This document shows, piece by piece, positions 10,690-22,639 of a DNA stretch of 64,000 nucleotides. Numbering within the stretch: the stretch's first letter is position 1; every line of letters starts with the position of its first letter. The DNA comes from Ctenosaura bakeri (lineage: Eukaryota; Chordata; Lepidosauria; Squamata; Iguanidae). The stretch is taken from assembly GCA_948474755.1 (NCBI GenBank), contig CAOLHI010002123.1:186001-250000 (forward strand). The letters run 5' to 3'. The translations under genes were made by a program, and so were the position numbers. Under the pieces are notes generated by a model that was not told the DNA's origin, did no database searches, and worked only from the letters and a program-made list of their open reading frames with translations.

Positions 10690-11999
10690 ATGCATTTAAA
10701 AAAACTCAAAATTAGCATTCGCAAGAGAAAATTCCCCTCCTCAAATACATGTGTACCTTTCCTGCCCAACCATTATTTTGACTCCTATGCTATTCATAAA
10801 TCCAGCTCAAAAATCTCATTCATTTCTGCCTAGTTTTGGCACCAAATCCTATAACTTTCATTAACTTGGCAAATTTCTCATCAGTGCATCTGGTAGGGAT
10901 GGATTGATTTCTCCCAGGCAACTCCATGCCAAAAAGCCTTTAGCTGAACAAGAATTTGTGTCTATGATCAGTAATTTCTTGATTGCCATTGCCAGCTGAA
11001 AGGCACATCTTGCCAGGCACAGTGCTCCTATATGCTGGCTGCAATGGCATACTTAACTATATTGATACCCTAAGGAGATAGAGTTCTGAAAAGTGCAACT
11101 AGGAAGTCATTGATAAAAACTGCAGAGGGCAAGGAGCATAAGGAAGTGTTACTTGACCAGGTGTGAATGGGAATCTCTCCTGCAGAAAGATCTGCTTTTT
11201 CACTCTCTTTCTTCATTGTACAATTTTGCTTCATCTTGAGATTCTGTCTTCCTAAATTCTAAATTAACTAGAAGAATGGCTACCACTGATTTTGGAACTG
11301 GAACATGTATATTGTACCCTGTTAAAAAATTCTGACATTCTCTTTCCCCTCTTGTTCTATGACAAGTGGGGGTTAGATAGCATAGAGTTTCTTTTTCCTT
11401 TGCATGTCAAAGCCCTCTGCCTTCTCACCTCAAGCCTCAGTCTTGTGCTTTGTGTTATTTAAATGCATGGCTATCGTATCTAGGTAAACAGACCATGTAA
11501 CCCCAGGACAGACCCTGGGGTCATTCTCTCTTTTTGCTTTCTTTGCCATTTTGCCTCTACTTCCTTCACTCCAACCATGCTTCGCCTCCACCAAGAAGAT
11601 GGTGCATTACGAATGAAGCTATTATCTTACATAATCCTTCTGTTAGCTAGTTAGGATCTAGGCTTTCCAATGCATATATGATTGTAAAATTCATTAGTAA
11701 GTTTGTAACCTCAAACCGCCTGCTTTGTTTTGCTTTCTAAGTCAGTCTCAGTTCAGGGAAGCCACACAGAGATTGGATTATGCTTTTTCTGCTACTCTGC
11801 TAAAAGAAGGCTGATTCCTATCAGTTTTAGCTTTAATAGAATTTCCGCCAAAGGGCTAACACCCTGGGAAACTCTAACTCCCAACATACCCAAATTTGGT
11901 CTCCTTCTTCTATTCCTCACTTCTCTGTATTACTGATCTGTGCATGCAAATACAGATATTCTTCTCTAAGTACCTGGTCCACATCATGCTCTTCAACAT
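10690..11999. other. No recognised feature
   Basis: About 1.3 kb of unique-looking sequence. No repeat partner seen in this window, no plausible exon with good splice sites. Confidence 0.45.
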
Positions 12000-12373
12000 T
12001 CCACAGGTGAAAACTATAACACATGTGGTTGAGCAACATCAGAGTGGGGTCAAGATGGCAAAATCTATTAATGAGGAAGAACATACAAGCAAACAGAGGC
12101 TGAAGCAGTTTGCTTTTCCCAGAGGTTACTGTGAGGAGCAATATTCCACTCCTCTCCTCTCCTCTCTTTTCCCTTTTCTAAACTAATTAAATTAGTGCAA
12201 ACTATTTTTTCACTTTGAACTCAGTTCACATCAGTGGAAGTAAGCTGGAGACAAAGAGGAAAAATGGGAGGAAGAGATCAAAACTGGGACATTTTAAAAA
12301 GCAGCTGAAAAAGCAGGATGGGAGAAAATTAATTGGGATTGCCCCTGCCAAATTTGGAACAGATGGAGGGTAT
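12000..12373 (+). repeat. Dispersed repeat Y, copy 1
   Basis: Ordered blocks: ttcaacattccacaggtgaaaac, gtcaagatggcaaaa, aggctgaagcagtttgctttt, gtgcaaactattttttcactttgaactcagtt, aagtaagctggag..aaagag, aaactgggacatttt and ccctgccaaatttgg. The same blocks recur in order at 33,870 (+) and, reversed, at 14,268, 56,421 and 61,145. Length about 370 bp, no coding potential. The two ends are weakly inverted (tccaacatt-like), suggesting a MITE. Confidence 0.65.
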
Positions 12374-12844
12374 GGTATTCCAGAACACATTGATAAAATA
12401 GCCTGAGAAGTCATCTTAATATGATTATGATACATTTACTTCTGTGAAGACAGGCAAAACACCACAAAAAAACAATAAGCAGAAACTACATAAAAGATCA
12501 TTTTTATATTCAAATGAATTTTTCAGTAAAGCAGGGTCATTGCAAGTTAATTGGGATGTTGTGACTTTGGATCTGACCTTAAATTGTTTACAACTGTCTC
12601 TTTCTAAAAACAGAAAGAAACTATGTTATCATTCATTAACAGAAGAGGATGTTAATATCATATACCCTGAAGTCTAGTGGTTATGAATAGAAGCCTTTTA
12701 ATCAGTTGACAAATATTTCTGTGAACAGTGATAATACTCATACAGTAAAATAATTTACTGCTTACTAGTACCATAACCTAGTTTTCTTTGGATAGCCCAT
12801 CATGATGATGATGATTTATAAGAACTAGAAGGGCATATGTCACC

Positions 12845-12977
12845 CAGGAAACCCACTGCAGCCTATCCCAGCTTGTGTGCTCTTCCTCAGTAATAATTTT
12901 TGCCATCTTGACCAAACTCTGATGTTGCTTAGCCACACACATCCTAGTTTTCATCTGTGAAATGTTATAGGGTATGT
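12845..12977 (-). repeat. Dispersed repeat Y, partial copy
   Basis: Reverse-orientation half copy: ctgcagcctatcccagcttgtg, ttttgccatcttgacc..actctgatgttgcttagccacacacatcc, gttttcatctgtgaaatgtta. Lies 470 bp from the plus-strand copy. Confidence 0.6.
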
Positions 12978-13547
12978 AGTTGAAGAAAGTTGATAAAAGA
13001 AACTAACAATGAGCCAAAATATTTGCGTATTGTAATCTACTGACATGAACCAGTAGGCTATTGAGCCACACATAGCAAACACATTTGATATCTGTCTCCC
13101 AGCAAGTCATAGCATACAACTGAATTATGAGTAAATTTATTTAAAAAAAATAGTACAAAGCTTTGAATTCTCCCTGTCATTTCTCTTGTTCTTTTAGGTT
13201 GCTATCTGAAACGTCACAGCAGAAGCTTATCTCAAGTTATTGCATACATCACATGGCCTGGAAATTCAGAAAACCAGATTTTGCATGCTCTATCATAGCC
13301 CACAGTGCTTTGCTTATTTATTTTTGGAGTAGTGGCACTTTGATCAGTGGGACTTTCTTTAAAGTAATCAGTTCAGGATCATGAACAGTGTGAAACAACA
13401 TTTCTTGGCATGGTATGTTCCTGTTTTGCTTACAAACCAGGAAGAAGAAAGTTGAAATGACTTTTAAAAGAATCTAAGTTTGGTTAAGCCCCAAGTGAGT
13501 TTACTTGTCATTTCTCAGGATGTGCATTTATTTGTTTGTGTTTGGTT

Positions 13548-13615
13548 GGTTAGATAGTTTATATACCACCTTTCTCCTAACACAGGATTGAAGGTGGTGT
13601 ACAACTGCCAGGTTG
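13548..13615 (-). mobile_element. L2/SINE-type tail fragment
   Basis: tttatataccacctttctcctaacacaggattgaaggtggtgtacaa is the reverse of the tail type aaggtgg...gtatataaa found on L2-like elements here. Confidence 0.45.
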
Positions 13616-13639
13616 GTTTTACTCCTTGCCATGTTTCAC

Positions 13640-13840
13640 AATGTTACTCTGTCATGATGATGAATGTTTCTTGATTATGTTACTCTTGTGGATACTGCAT
13701 GCTGGTATGAATCTTATCCTGTGTGAAAGTGTGTGCTACATGGTTGTAATGAGTGATCATCTTGGAATAGACAAAGGCTAGGATTCCCAACATGTGTTAC
13801 ATGTCATCCTATGTTAAGCTTTGTGTGTAATTTGAATGAT
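13640..13840 (+). repeat. Dispersed repeat X, copy 2
   Basis: gcatgctggtatgaatcttatcc, ggttgtaatgagtgatcatcttgg, acaaaggctaggattcccaac and atgtgttacatgtcatcc match the copy at 8,930-9,085 block for block. No class assigned. Confidence 0.55.
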
Positions 13841-13942
13841 CAAAGTACAATGGTAGCTGGTGCAATGAAGTCTGCACCCTTAATCCCACTGCTTTCAGTT
13901 GGTATAAGAGTTCTACATTATGTTGGGTGGCAGACAAACAAA

Positions 13943-14107
13943 GGTCATTTCTGCAATAGACTGTTATAGTGCTATTATTTCACTTTCAACATCCTATGGA
14001 GTCCTGGACTTTGTCTCAAAGCCCCCTCCCTAAACTGCAAAGTCCAGGATTCCATAGGATGTTGAAAGTAGAATAATAGCACTATAGCAGTCTGCTGCGA
14101 AAATGGC
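13943..14107. mobile_element. MITE with ggtcatttc tips
   Basis: Inverted arms: tcatttctgcaatagactgttatagtgctatta...tttcaacatcctatgga and the complementary right side ending tgctgcgaaaatggc. Cores ggactttgtctcaaagccccctccctaaactgcaaagtcc. Same family as 5,199 and 9,242. Confidence 0.75.
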
Positions 14108-14267
14108 TACAGATTGAATGTGACACTGAGAACCTTGAGCCTTACATGCTGATTCCCATGCCATTTTAAGGTCTAACATGTTAGCTATTTTAGAATACTG
14201 TTTTCTTAATAGCTTGGCTCACATCAAGTAAGATGACTCACGTCAAGTCAGAACATTGCAGATATTC

Positions 14268-14634
14268 CAACCTTCCCAATTGGGCAAGGCTAGTCCCATT
14301 TAATCCTTTGTTGTCCCATCTTTTCAGCTGTTTTAAAATATCCCAGTTTCTCTCTCCTGCTCCCACTTTCTCCTTTCATCACTGGTTTGCTTCCATTGGT
14401 GCAAACTGAGTTTGAAGTACAGTGGTAGCTGGCACTTAATTAACTTAGCACAGAGGAGAAGAGAGGAAGGGGGGTCACAGGTTGCCCTTCCCTGTAAACT
14501 CAAGCACAAGGAAATTGCTGCAGCCTCTCTTAGACTATCTGGTCTTCCTTATTAGTCTTGACCACACTGTCATGTTGCTTGGCCATACGTGTCCTGTTTT
14601 TTTTTCCCCCTGTGAAATGTTGGAGGACATGCTC
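14268..14634 (-). repeat. Dispersed repeat Y, copy 2
   Basis: Reverse orientation: ttcagctgttttaaaatatcccagtttctctc, ttgcttccattggtgcaaactgagtttgaag, ttgctgcagcctctct, tgaccacactgtcatgttgcttggcc and ctgtgaaatgttggagga. Complete apart from small gaps. Confidence 0.65.
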
Positions 14635-14653
14635 TCATTCTTTATTGTCATGC

Positions 14654-14975
14654 AGTCATAGAGTCATTGAGTTGGAAGGGGCCTCATGGGCCACTAACTC
14701 CTTGCTCAGTGCAGATCTTCAGCTAAAGTATCACAACCAGGTAGCTGTCCAGCCTCTTTTTGAAGACGTCTGGAGAAGGCATCTCCACCACTTCTCTAAG
14801 CAATTGGTTCCATTGCTAAACTGTTCTTAGTGTCAAATAATTCCTTCTAATGTACAGTTGAAGTCTACTTTCCTGTAACTTCAAACTTTAGAATGGTTCC
14901 TGCCCTCTAGGGAAACAGAAAACAGGCCTGCCCCCTCCTCTTTGTGACAGCCATTGAGATATTTATAGAGTGACT
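14654..14975 (-). mobile_element. CR1-related 3' end, diverged subfamily
   Basis: Starts tcatagagtcattgagttggaaggggcc, continues with gtccagcctctttttgaagac, tctccaccacttctctaagc and a tail of tttgtgacagccattgagatatttat. Arrangement is CR1-like but the subfamily differs from the tcatagaatcatag copies. Confidence 0.7.
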
Positions 14976-15394
14976 GGACTGAATGGCCTACAGGCTGTTA
15001 GGGTTTCATGTAAGGGTCTTTTTGTTGAAGACAAATACTGAAGAGCATGTAATGGAATACACAGGAAAAATGGGGAGTCAAGTCTCCAAATGCTCTGTAG
15101 ATGGTTGTTATTATTTGAAACAAGCCCTTTGAAACGTGTGTCCCCCTTTTTTTCTCATGGACTCTTTTTCAGTCCTACCTATCATTCAGTCCTACCTGGA
15201 TAACTTGTGCTCACAAAAACAATCAGAGTTATAACACATAGAGGAGGCAGCTCTTTTTTGTGCACCAGTCACCCAATTCCATTGCTGGCTTCAGCAAGCT
15301 CAAATGAAATACAGAGTGTATTTGTTTATAGTTCTTTGAGAGTTCCAACTCAGCAGTGACAGTGCTAATTAATCTGCATGCTTGTTTTCTCCTG

Positions 15395-15655
15395 CTCCAG
15401 AGATTAGGACACAGAGCAATGGTTTCAACCTACAGGAAAAGGTTCCACCTGAACATCTGGAAGAACTTCCTGACGTGAAAGCTGTTTGACAGTGGAATAC
15501 ACTGCCTCTGAGTTTGGCGGAGTCTCATTTTCTGGAAGTTTTTAAACAGATACTGGGTGGCCATCTATTGGGAATGCTTTGATTGTGTATTCCTGCATTG
15601 CTGTGGGTTGGACTCAGTGGCCCTTGTGGTCTCTTCCAACTCCATGATTTCATGA
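15395..15655 (+). mobile_element. CR1 LINE 3' end
   Basis: Forward CR1 3' region: gctccagagattaggacacagagcaatgg, aaggttccacctgaacat, gaagaacttcctgacgtg, ggatggccatc-type block, ggttggactcagtggcccttgtgg and ctcttccaactccatgatt. About 260 bp. Confidence 0.88.
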
Positions 15656-15699
15656 GTCTAAGCCAAAAATGCAACACACACACACACACAACCTAAAAG

Positions 15700-15965
15700 G
15701 CTGCCTGCCACCAGTTAATCATTAAAAGCCTGTTTGAAGAAAAAAAGCTCTTTGCCTGATGGTGAAAGGAGACGGAGAAAAGACCACCCTAGTGACCCAT
15801 AGAAAGGAATTTCACAGCTTGGGAGCTGCTATTGAGAAGGGTTTCTCCCATGTCCACACCAGATGGGCCAGTGATGGTGATGAAAGCCCTCCTCTGGGGA
15901 TCTGAAGACCCTGGCAGGTTCACATAGGGAGATAGAATCTCTCAGATCTAGACAGAAGTAGATTT
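15700..15965 (-). mobile_element. L2-like LINE fragment
   Basis: gaatttcacagcttgggagctgctattgagaagg is the diverged equivalent of gagttccaaagcccaggagcagccattgagaagg in the 10,143 copy, i.e. the reverse complement of the ORF2 C-terminal region. Strongly decayed. Confidence 0.5.
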
Positions 15966-16010
15966 TTAAAACTTATTTATTTATTTAACTATCTCCTGTA
16001 TTCAGTGTTG

Positions 16011-16904
16011 TGAGGGAACCAGAGTGCACAGGACTAAGTCACCAGGACATTTTGATTAGCAGGTATGACATAATCTATCTACCTCAAGTTACCCTGAGAA
16101 CTGGGGGGTCCCATGAGGGGCGCCCAGGTTGCCAATTAAAATACCAAATTGGGGGAAAATTAGCCTGAACACTGTTTGGTTAGCAAGAGGCAGGGTAATG
16201 TTGCGAGATCTTTAACCCTATGTATACAGCGGCGAGTCAGAGAGCAGCTAGACAATGGTTTCAAAACAATAGACAATTCTTTATTAAAGGCAAAAAGACA
16301 CAAAAGACAGAACATAAACTAACTAGCTTGGAAAGAGAAACGGAGGTTTGTTCGGGAAAGGCAATATGACCTGTCTCGTAGTCCTGGAGAGAAGAGGGGT
16401 TCCGGGGAAGAAAGCTCAGCGAGGGGCGCTGAGGGGAGTCCCTTAGACAGTCAGCAGCAAGGCGGGATGGCAGCCCAAAGTGATCCGAAGATTGGCTAAA
16501 AGTTAGGGACTTTTTAGGGAAGATTGTGCCTTTCGGCTATGGCAGTCCCAGGGAGAACAAAAGGGGTTTCGGTGCTGGACAAAGGATTTGGTGAGGTCAT
16601 CGTTAACATGATGGGATTTGCATGTAAAGACAATACTCTGGCCGAGACATTGATGGCCCAACATAACAGAGTAACTTGATTGAAAGCCATGTGGCTATTG
16701 AGGAGTTTGCGGTGGGAAGTTCCCTAAAGCTGCAGGCGAGGTTTGAGTTGCTGGCTACAAACAGGAATGGAATGTAAAACCATTAACGGCCGCTCTCTGT
16801 CGTGCTTATCCGGAGAACTCGCAAACACATGGAATGAGGTAACTGCGAGCCAGTCCAGCTGAGGCCAAACTAAATGATATCAAAGTGATATCTGGGGTTC
16901 CTCA
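16011..16904 (-). mobile_element. Probable solo LTR, ~0.9 kb
   Basis: The ends are short inverted repeats of TG...CA form (plus strand tgagggaacc at 16,011 and ggttcctca ending 16,904). On the minus strand an AATAAA lies near 16,280 (ctttaataaagaattg), at the expected R/U5 position. The segment is richer in GC and CpG than its flanks. No matching target-site duplication was found, and no internal coding region is present. It belongs to a different family from the 49.9 and 57.9 kb LTRs. Confidence 0.5.
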
Positions 16905-17645
16905 CCCAGGGTGCCATATCGGAAGTAACACCTTCCTCACTCCAGGCTTAGCTGCAGTCCTCACTGTGCCTGCAGGTAGCTATGAATACCATGCCCATGA
17001 ATATCAGCCCTGGTCTCCCCAACTGGCATGTCCTTAGATTTTCTGGAAAGCCAGATGCTGCTGTGGATGCAGGCTTAATAGTAGTGTGAATAAGTACCCA
17101 GGAAAAATGCAGCTAGCATCACAGTAATGGGAAGCAGTTGTACTCAGCATTCTTTGATTCATACCAACAGTCTGCCCTGCAACAGCATTATTCCATTCTC
17201 TTATAGTTTTTTTAAAAAATGTTCAGATTAATCTGCAACATTGGCAAATTCAGCCTATTGCTTTCTGCCCTGTTTGTGCACCATTCATATACTCCACAAT
17301 GAGTTTTTGACTATTTGGTGTGCTGGCTCTTATGCTGTCTTATTGCTTCAATGATAAATGAATGTGTCAGCATGATCTCCCCCACTTGCAATGTTGCTGT
17401 TGTTGGTTTCTCTTTAAAAAAATATTAAAAAATCCAAATGGCATATTGCCCTGTGGATTGTTTCAAGAGCAAAACATTGCTAACATATTGCAAAGGCAGC
17501 TGAATTTTCTCCTGTGTCTCTCATTTTGTCCCATTTCTTAAAACAGTAACAGCTTTCTTTATATTTTAGCATGATGTTCACCCATTGAAAGAAGTTTTCT
17601 CATATCAAGTCAAGTGTTGTTTAGCATATCAGTGACTCGGACACA
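16905..17645. other. No recognised feature
   Basis: AT-rich ordinary sequence; no repeat partner or exon seen. Confidence 0.45.
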
Positions 17646-18476
17646 GGACATATATGGTCAAGATCAGGAATTTAAACCTTTTTCCCACGGGGTATTTAAA
17701 TCTTCCCATCGACCTCGATCGGGCACCATTTTCACCTTAGGAGCACCTGATCGCATTAAATTTTTTGGATTCTCCCCAATCCGCGGGGGGGAGCCACCAT
17801 TCAGCATTTCCGCGCACCTTTTAAAAACCAGAAGAAATGTGGTTTTTTCCCCAATCCGCGCTCGTCGTTTCGTGAAAAAGCGACGATGACCCTGATTCGT
17901 GCGGGCGATCAACGAGGGGGGGTTTAAACGTGGCCAGCAGAAGCCAAAAGCCCGCCCCCAACACGAACGGATGGCACCATTTTCCAATCCCCCGGGGGGC
18001 CAGGAGCAAGCAAAGGACGAGGAAACGGGGGGAAAAAAGAAGGTAATTTTTTCCTTTAAACTTTCAATGGTCTGTGCCGCGTCGTGATTTGCAGTTTTCC
18101 CGGGGGACTGTGTCCCCCGGGGCCAGGATGGGGGTGGGCTGCCTCGCCCTGGAGACAACTGGGAAACCCCCTGTTTAAATCCCGGGGGGGCCCTGTGGTT
18201 TTTAAGAGGGGGTCCAAGAGGCGGGGGGGCCTTTTATTTCACAGCTCGAGGGGTGTGTGAACGGGGCGCGTGGTGGCTGGTGAGTGGAAAACCTCTCCGA
18301 GGATGTCAGGGCTCCGCCTGTGAGTAAAAAATGGGGGCTTTTGAAAGGGATTGAGCACTTTGGAGGGAAAGGAAAAGGGGAAAGAGCGGGGGAAGGAGGC
18401 AGGCAGGGAGGGAGGAACTTTTAACCAGCCCACGCACCCACGCCAGGGGGCCCAATGTGTTTTCGAGAGGAGCCGG

Positions 18477-18795
18477 GGCCATTTCTGCACTAGCCAGTTA
18501 TAGCGGTATTACACTTAAAATTCCGGGAAAACGGGGGTTTTGATTTTGGGGGGGACCTACAGGAGTCCCACTCCAACCTCCTAAGAGGGCAGGATTCCTC
18601 GCCCAGATTGCTCGCCCAAAACTACAATTCCGGGATGCAACAAAATGAACCTAGGCTGTTGGCGCACCAGCTTGTTATAGCGTGTTGATTCCACTTTCAG
18701 CAACCTCCGCATACTAGGAATTCCAACAAGTTTTCCAGATGATGTTGGAAGCGGTATCATAGCGCTATAACAACGCTGAGGACGCAGCACCGGCC
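18477..18795. mobile_element. ggccatttc-tipped MITE or transposon terminus
   Basis: Begins ggccatttctgcac..agttatagcgg and ends agcgctataacaacg..cagcaccggcc, with a second left-end-like block (gcgcaccagcttgttatagcg..ttccactttc) in the middle near 18,661. It is either two overlapping MITE copies or the degraded left terminal region of the Harbinger element around it. Confidence 0.5.
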
Positions 18796-20539
18796 TGAGG
18801 GACTTTCCAATTTTTAAATGGTTTTTTTCCCCGGAAATTTGGGGGCCTACCTCTAGATGCATTAATTTTTAAAATTCCTGTGGACTATTTGGCGGCAGGA
18901 GAACTATTTTGAAACCATCTTTTTATCGTGTGTCTCAAGCTTGTTGATAACTAGTAACCCCCCTCCTTGTCTCCACAGGTTCGGAAATCCACGGGGAGTG
19001 CGCAGTCCCACTGCCAATCTTTCCCACGCGGTGTTGATCCACAGTAAAAACTCCACACTGACACTTCTATCCTTTTCACCACGTCGCCAAACACGCTAAA
19101 CAGTTTGTCTTGCTGGAAACTCCCCCGCGGCCCGTGATTGCGACAGTCCATGTCAAAAGGAACGTTACATGACTGCTTTGCAGGAGAGGGACACATGGAA
19201 GGGAACACAATTTGTTTAAATAATAAATATTTAATAAACTGTTCTTTGTAGAAAAATATTTTTCAAAAAACTGTGGAACAAACAACAACAACAAAAAACT
19301 TCGTGTGTTTTAAGGGGGGTTGTGAGTGAGGGAAAGGGGAGGGGGTTTTAACAAGGATGGATAACTGTTGGACCACTTTCCTCACACAGGGGTAGTTTCC
19401 CTCTGCCACCTGCACATCCGTCCCGGGTGTCCCAGCTTGAATGTTTTCTTGGTCTGCAATAAAAAAAAGGGAGAATTGGTTTTGGCATGTGAACAGCCAC
19501 AGTAACCTTTTAGAAGGAGTCTTTAATCTGTATTTCACTATGACTGGGGAGTTGGGGGGAAGGGAGCTCACATTAAACCCCCACATTGAAGCCAAAGGCC
19601 AGTAAAAATCACGGGTTTGCCCTTTCAAGCCCTGCCATGCCTTGCGTGTAGCGGGGGATGGGGGCCCAGGCCCACGGTGTTTCTGCCTATGGAAGTGCAA
19701 CATTAAAATGCGTTGGGTTTCTCATCAGGCTGAGTGCATCCCCTTTTGCTAGGGATAACGCCCCCCATTCTCCTGGGGTTTCCCATAACCATATAGGTGC
19801 TGTCTGTTTTAATTACTCAGTCTGCCCCGGGATGTCCAGCTGGGGCCCCCCGCCGCCCTCCACAAGCTCCGCATCACCTAAAAAGGGGGTTGGTGGGGGG
19901 AGTGGCCGTTGTAGTTCCTAAAGGCAACATAGAACTGCCTGTTGATCCGGGAAACCCTTTCCTGACCTCCTCCGAGTCCTGTCGTGCCCATGGCGTGTCA
20001 GGCAATGGGCCACGGTGTGGAAGTGCTCATCTTCGCCCGGTGTGTTCGGGCGCAAAGTCCCTCACACCGCCACACCACCTGACCATCACCAGCATCTCCC
20101 TTGTCTCGAACTCCGTCCACTCCCGAGCCCGCCTCCATCGGTCCTGCTGCTAGCCCTTTTTTCCCGTTTTCCCTGCCCACCCCCAATAGCCCAGGGGCTG
20201 CAGTGCCACAGTTTGTCCACAAGGGGCTTTTCTGTCGCCGCCGTTTCCCACGCGCCAGGAGAATGCATGCGCGAAATGTAGGGGGAAAGGGAAAAACAAA
20301 GAGGGGAGCCATTTTTCGCTTGAGCGGACGTGTAGGAGGGGGAAGGAGCTTTGCAAAGGGGGAAAACCCCCGAAAGGAAAACAAAAAATGGCGGGGGAAC
20401 CGCAGGGGAGTGATAGCGTGGAGGATGGGGTTTGCTTTGAGGCGACCCCCCTTTAAAGGGGGCAGAGGCTTAGCCTGGCGTCACCCGGAGATAAAAAATC
20501 TTTTGGACTTTTGGGGGGGAACGGAGTTTCAGAGGGACC

Positions 20540-22117
20540 TCCAGATGACCTATAGAAACATTTTTTTGGGGAAAATGAAGGAGATTTTTAAGGGGGGGCA
20601 TAGGGGACTGCGGAGGAGTCCCGGGAAAGACCAAAAAATGGTGACCTCCGTGAGGCTGTGGCAGCGAAAAAAAGGACGGGAGCAGCCAGGGTTGAATGTC
20701 CCTATTTTGAAGAACTCTCCAGGTTTTTGGGGGGGGGAGACGCCAGTGCTGACCCACCAAGAGTCATAGAGAGCTTGCAGATCCCATGGATGGCGAGCAA
20801 TTACCGACTATACCGTGGGAGCAGAAGGTATTTTGGGGGGGATTCGTGATTTTTTCCCATCCCCCTTATGAGTATTTTGCGCTCATACATATTGTTTCCT
20901 TTTTGCAGGGCTGGACCAATGTAGCCAGGAACTATTTATAGACCTCCCAGGGCTCTTTGATGGCGACACATAGGTGGGCTCTTGGCTTCCTCCTGCATAA
21001 AATTTTTTTACAGCCCACTCCCCCTTTTAAAAAAAAAAAAAAAAGGCAACTAGGAAAACGGCCCATACCTAGATTCCAGGTGGGTGAGGGCCAGAGAGCA
21101 GGCATGATCCAGGGGGGGCGCATTACATGCATGGCCCTAACGGTCCACCACGCGTGTTGCCCCTTTATAATGCTTTCCTTTCGCAGCAAAAGTGGGGTTT
21201 AATTCCCTTGCCCCTTTTCACTGTCTTGGGCCCCTCAAGGCCATCACGTTGTTGTTCCCTTTTTTCATGCGGAGTGGGAATTTTGGAATAAGTTTATGGC
21301 ATTCCAAAGTTTTGCCCCGGGGAATCATTTTACCTCCTGGTAAGGGCTAACTTTTTTTTTACCTCCAAGCAGGGATCAAGGACAGCTCCCCCACACCAAT
21401 GCGGTGGAAACCCCTGCACCGGGGAGTACAGCACCACGCTGGGTGAGTAAAGATTCCAGCACCCCGATTTGCTGCTGGATCTTTCTTTGCATTGCGATAA
21501 CCGTGGTATGTTTTGAACGGGTTTTGGAGATTCAAGCATGGCTTAACACAGCGGCCTTGATATGCCCATTGTTTTTTGAGTTTCATGGCAGGGACAACTT
21601 CAACGCTGTGCCCTTCACAGTTAAAGTCTCTGTGCAACCGTTAGTGCAATGTCCGGAAAATAGCATTTCCAAAAAAGCCTGTTGTTGGACAGCCTTTTTC
21701 GTTATTTGGGAACCTTCCTGTTGGAGGCTGAAATCTGACATGATGCAAGGTACAGCAGTGTGATGACTGCTTGGTCTTTTTAATATCTTTTAACAGTTTT
21801 GTGAGTACCTTGACTTTAAAATGGCTTTACTCACCCCTTGCCCATCTTCGTCTCTGAACTCTGAACAATGCACATGGCCCCTCCTGTTTTTGAATTTTCC
21901 TTTTTATTCCAAACAGATGACTGCCGCAGTACTACCCCGGACAGAGAAAGCGAGATGCCCATTGAAAGAATGTCCCCCCCGTCACGCCTAAGGATGAGCA
22001 GGAAAAACCGCCTTTTTTAGACAAAGGGGCTATCATACGGGGCCTTCACTTCATGCGCGAACAGGAGGAAATGAATAGGCAGCAGCTCGCCCTGGATCGA
22101 AACAGGTGTCTAAGATA
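20540..22117 (+). pseudogene. Harbinger Myb/SANT-like DNA-binding protein, frameshifted
   Basis: Harbinger elements carry, beside the transposase, a Myb/SANT-like protein that binds DNA and helps bring the transposase to the nucleus and element ends; this role is known for the family and not shown here. In the sequence, phrases TYRNIF and MKEIF lie near 20,550-20,590. TKKW and DLREAVAAKKRT (about 20,628-20,675) are separated by a two-base slip. TGAARVECPYFEELSRFLGG follows at 20,676-20,738, a form common in these proteins. A good acceptor (ttccaaacag) at 21,911-21,916 opens a second exon reading DDCRSTTPDRESE and then LHFMREQEEMNRQQLALDRNR, a charged helical C-terminus. Frame breaks between the segments occur at runs of A or G. 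Start codon and first intron are not resolved. Confidence 0.6.
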
Positions 22118-22639
22118 ACGGAGGGGGGAAAGGTGCCGCCCGGAGATAATCTCCCTTCTAAGGGTTTGCGCCACTGCAATGGCAAATATTTCAACGGTAT
22201 TTTGGACATGGCCGGGAAAAGCCAATCACCGGCCGGCTCCCCCCTGCCCAAGGAAACTTTGGGTGCCACAGCGAAAACATCCCAGGGAGCAGCACAGCAG
22301 TGGTTCCCAATCGGGAGCAGGAGGGAGGGAGGGGGAAGGACAAGGGGCCCGAAAACCACGTCAAATTTATTGTCCTTGAGATCGCGTGGGCCCTGGTTCA
22401 AAGATATCTGAGTACTTGTTTTCTTTCCCAAGAGGACAATTGTATCATTGGTTATGCATGGGACATGTTTTTAATGTAGCTTGGTTTTTTACCAGTTTTT
22501 TTTGCGATTTTTTAAAAACTAAAAAAAGTTTGAGCCAAGTTTTTAAAAATGATTAAATATTTATTTGTTAGTACAGTTTTGGTTGAATGCATTCAAAGAA
22601 CAGTAAAGGTCAATACTGTGGGGGTGCTGCTTGAAAAAA

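Noticed and set aside
17664..18158. 164-residue minus-strand frame at the start of the Harbinger block
   Set aside because: No similarity to Harbinger proteins or other families; overlaps another open frame on +; homopolymer-rich sequence inflates open frames.
20101..20769. 222-residue plus-strand frame
   Set aside because: Only its last third overlaps the Myb/SANT-like gene, and mostly in the wrong frame. The real signal is in the adjacent frame, so the long frame itself is not the gene.
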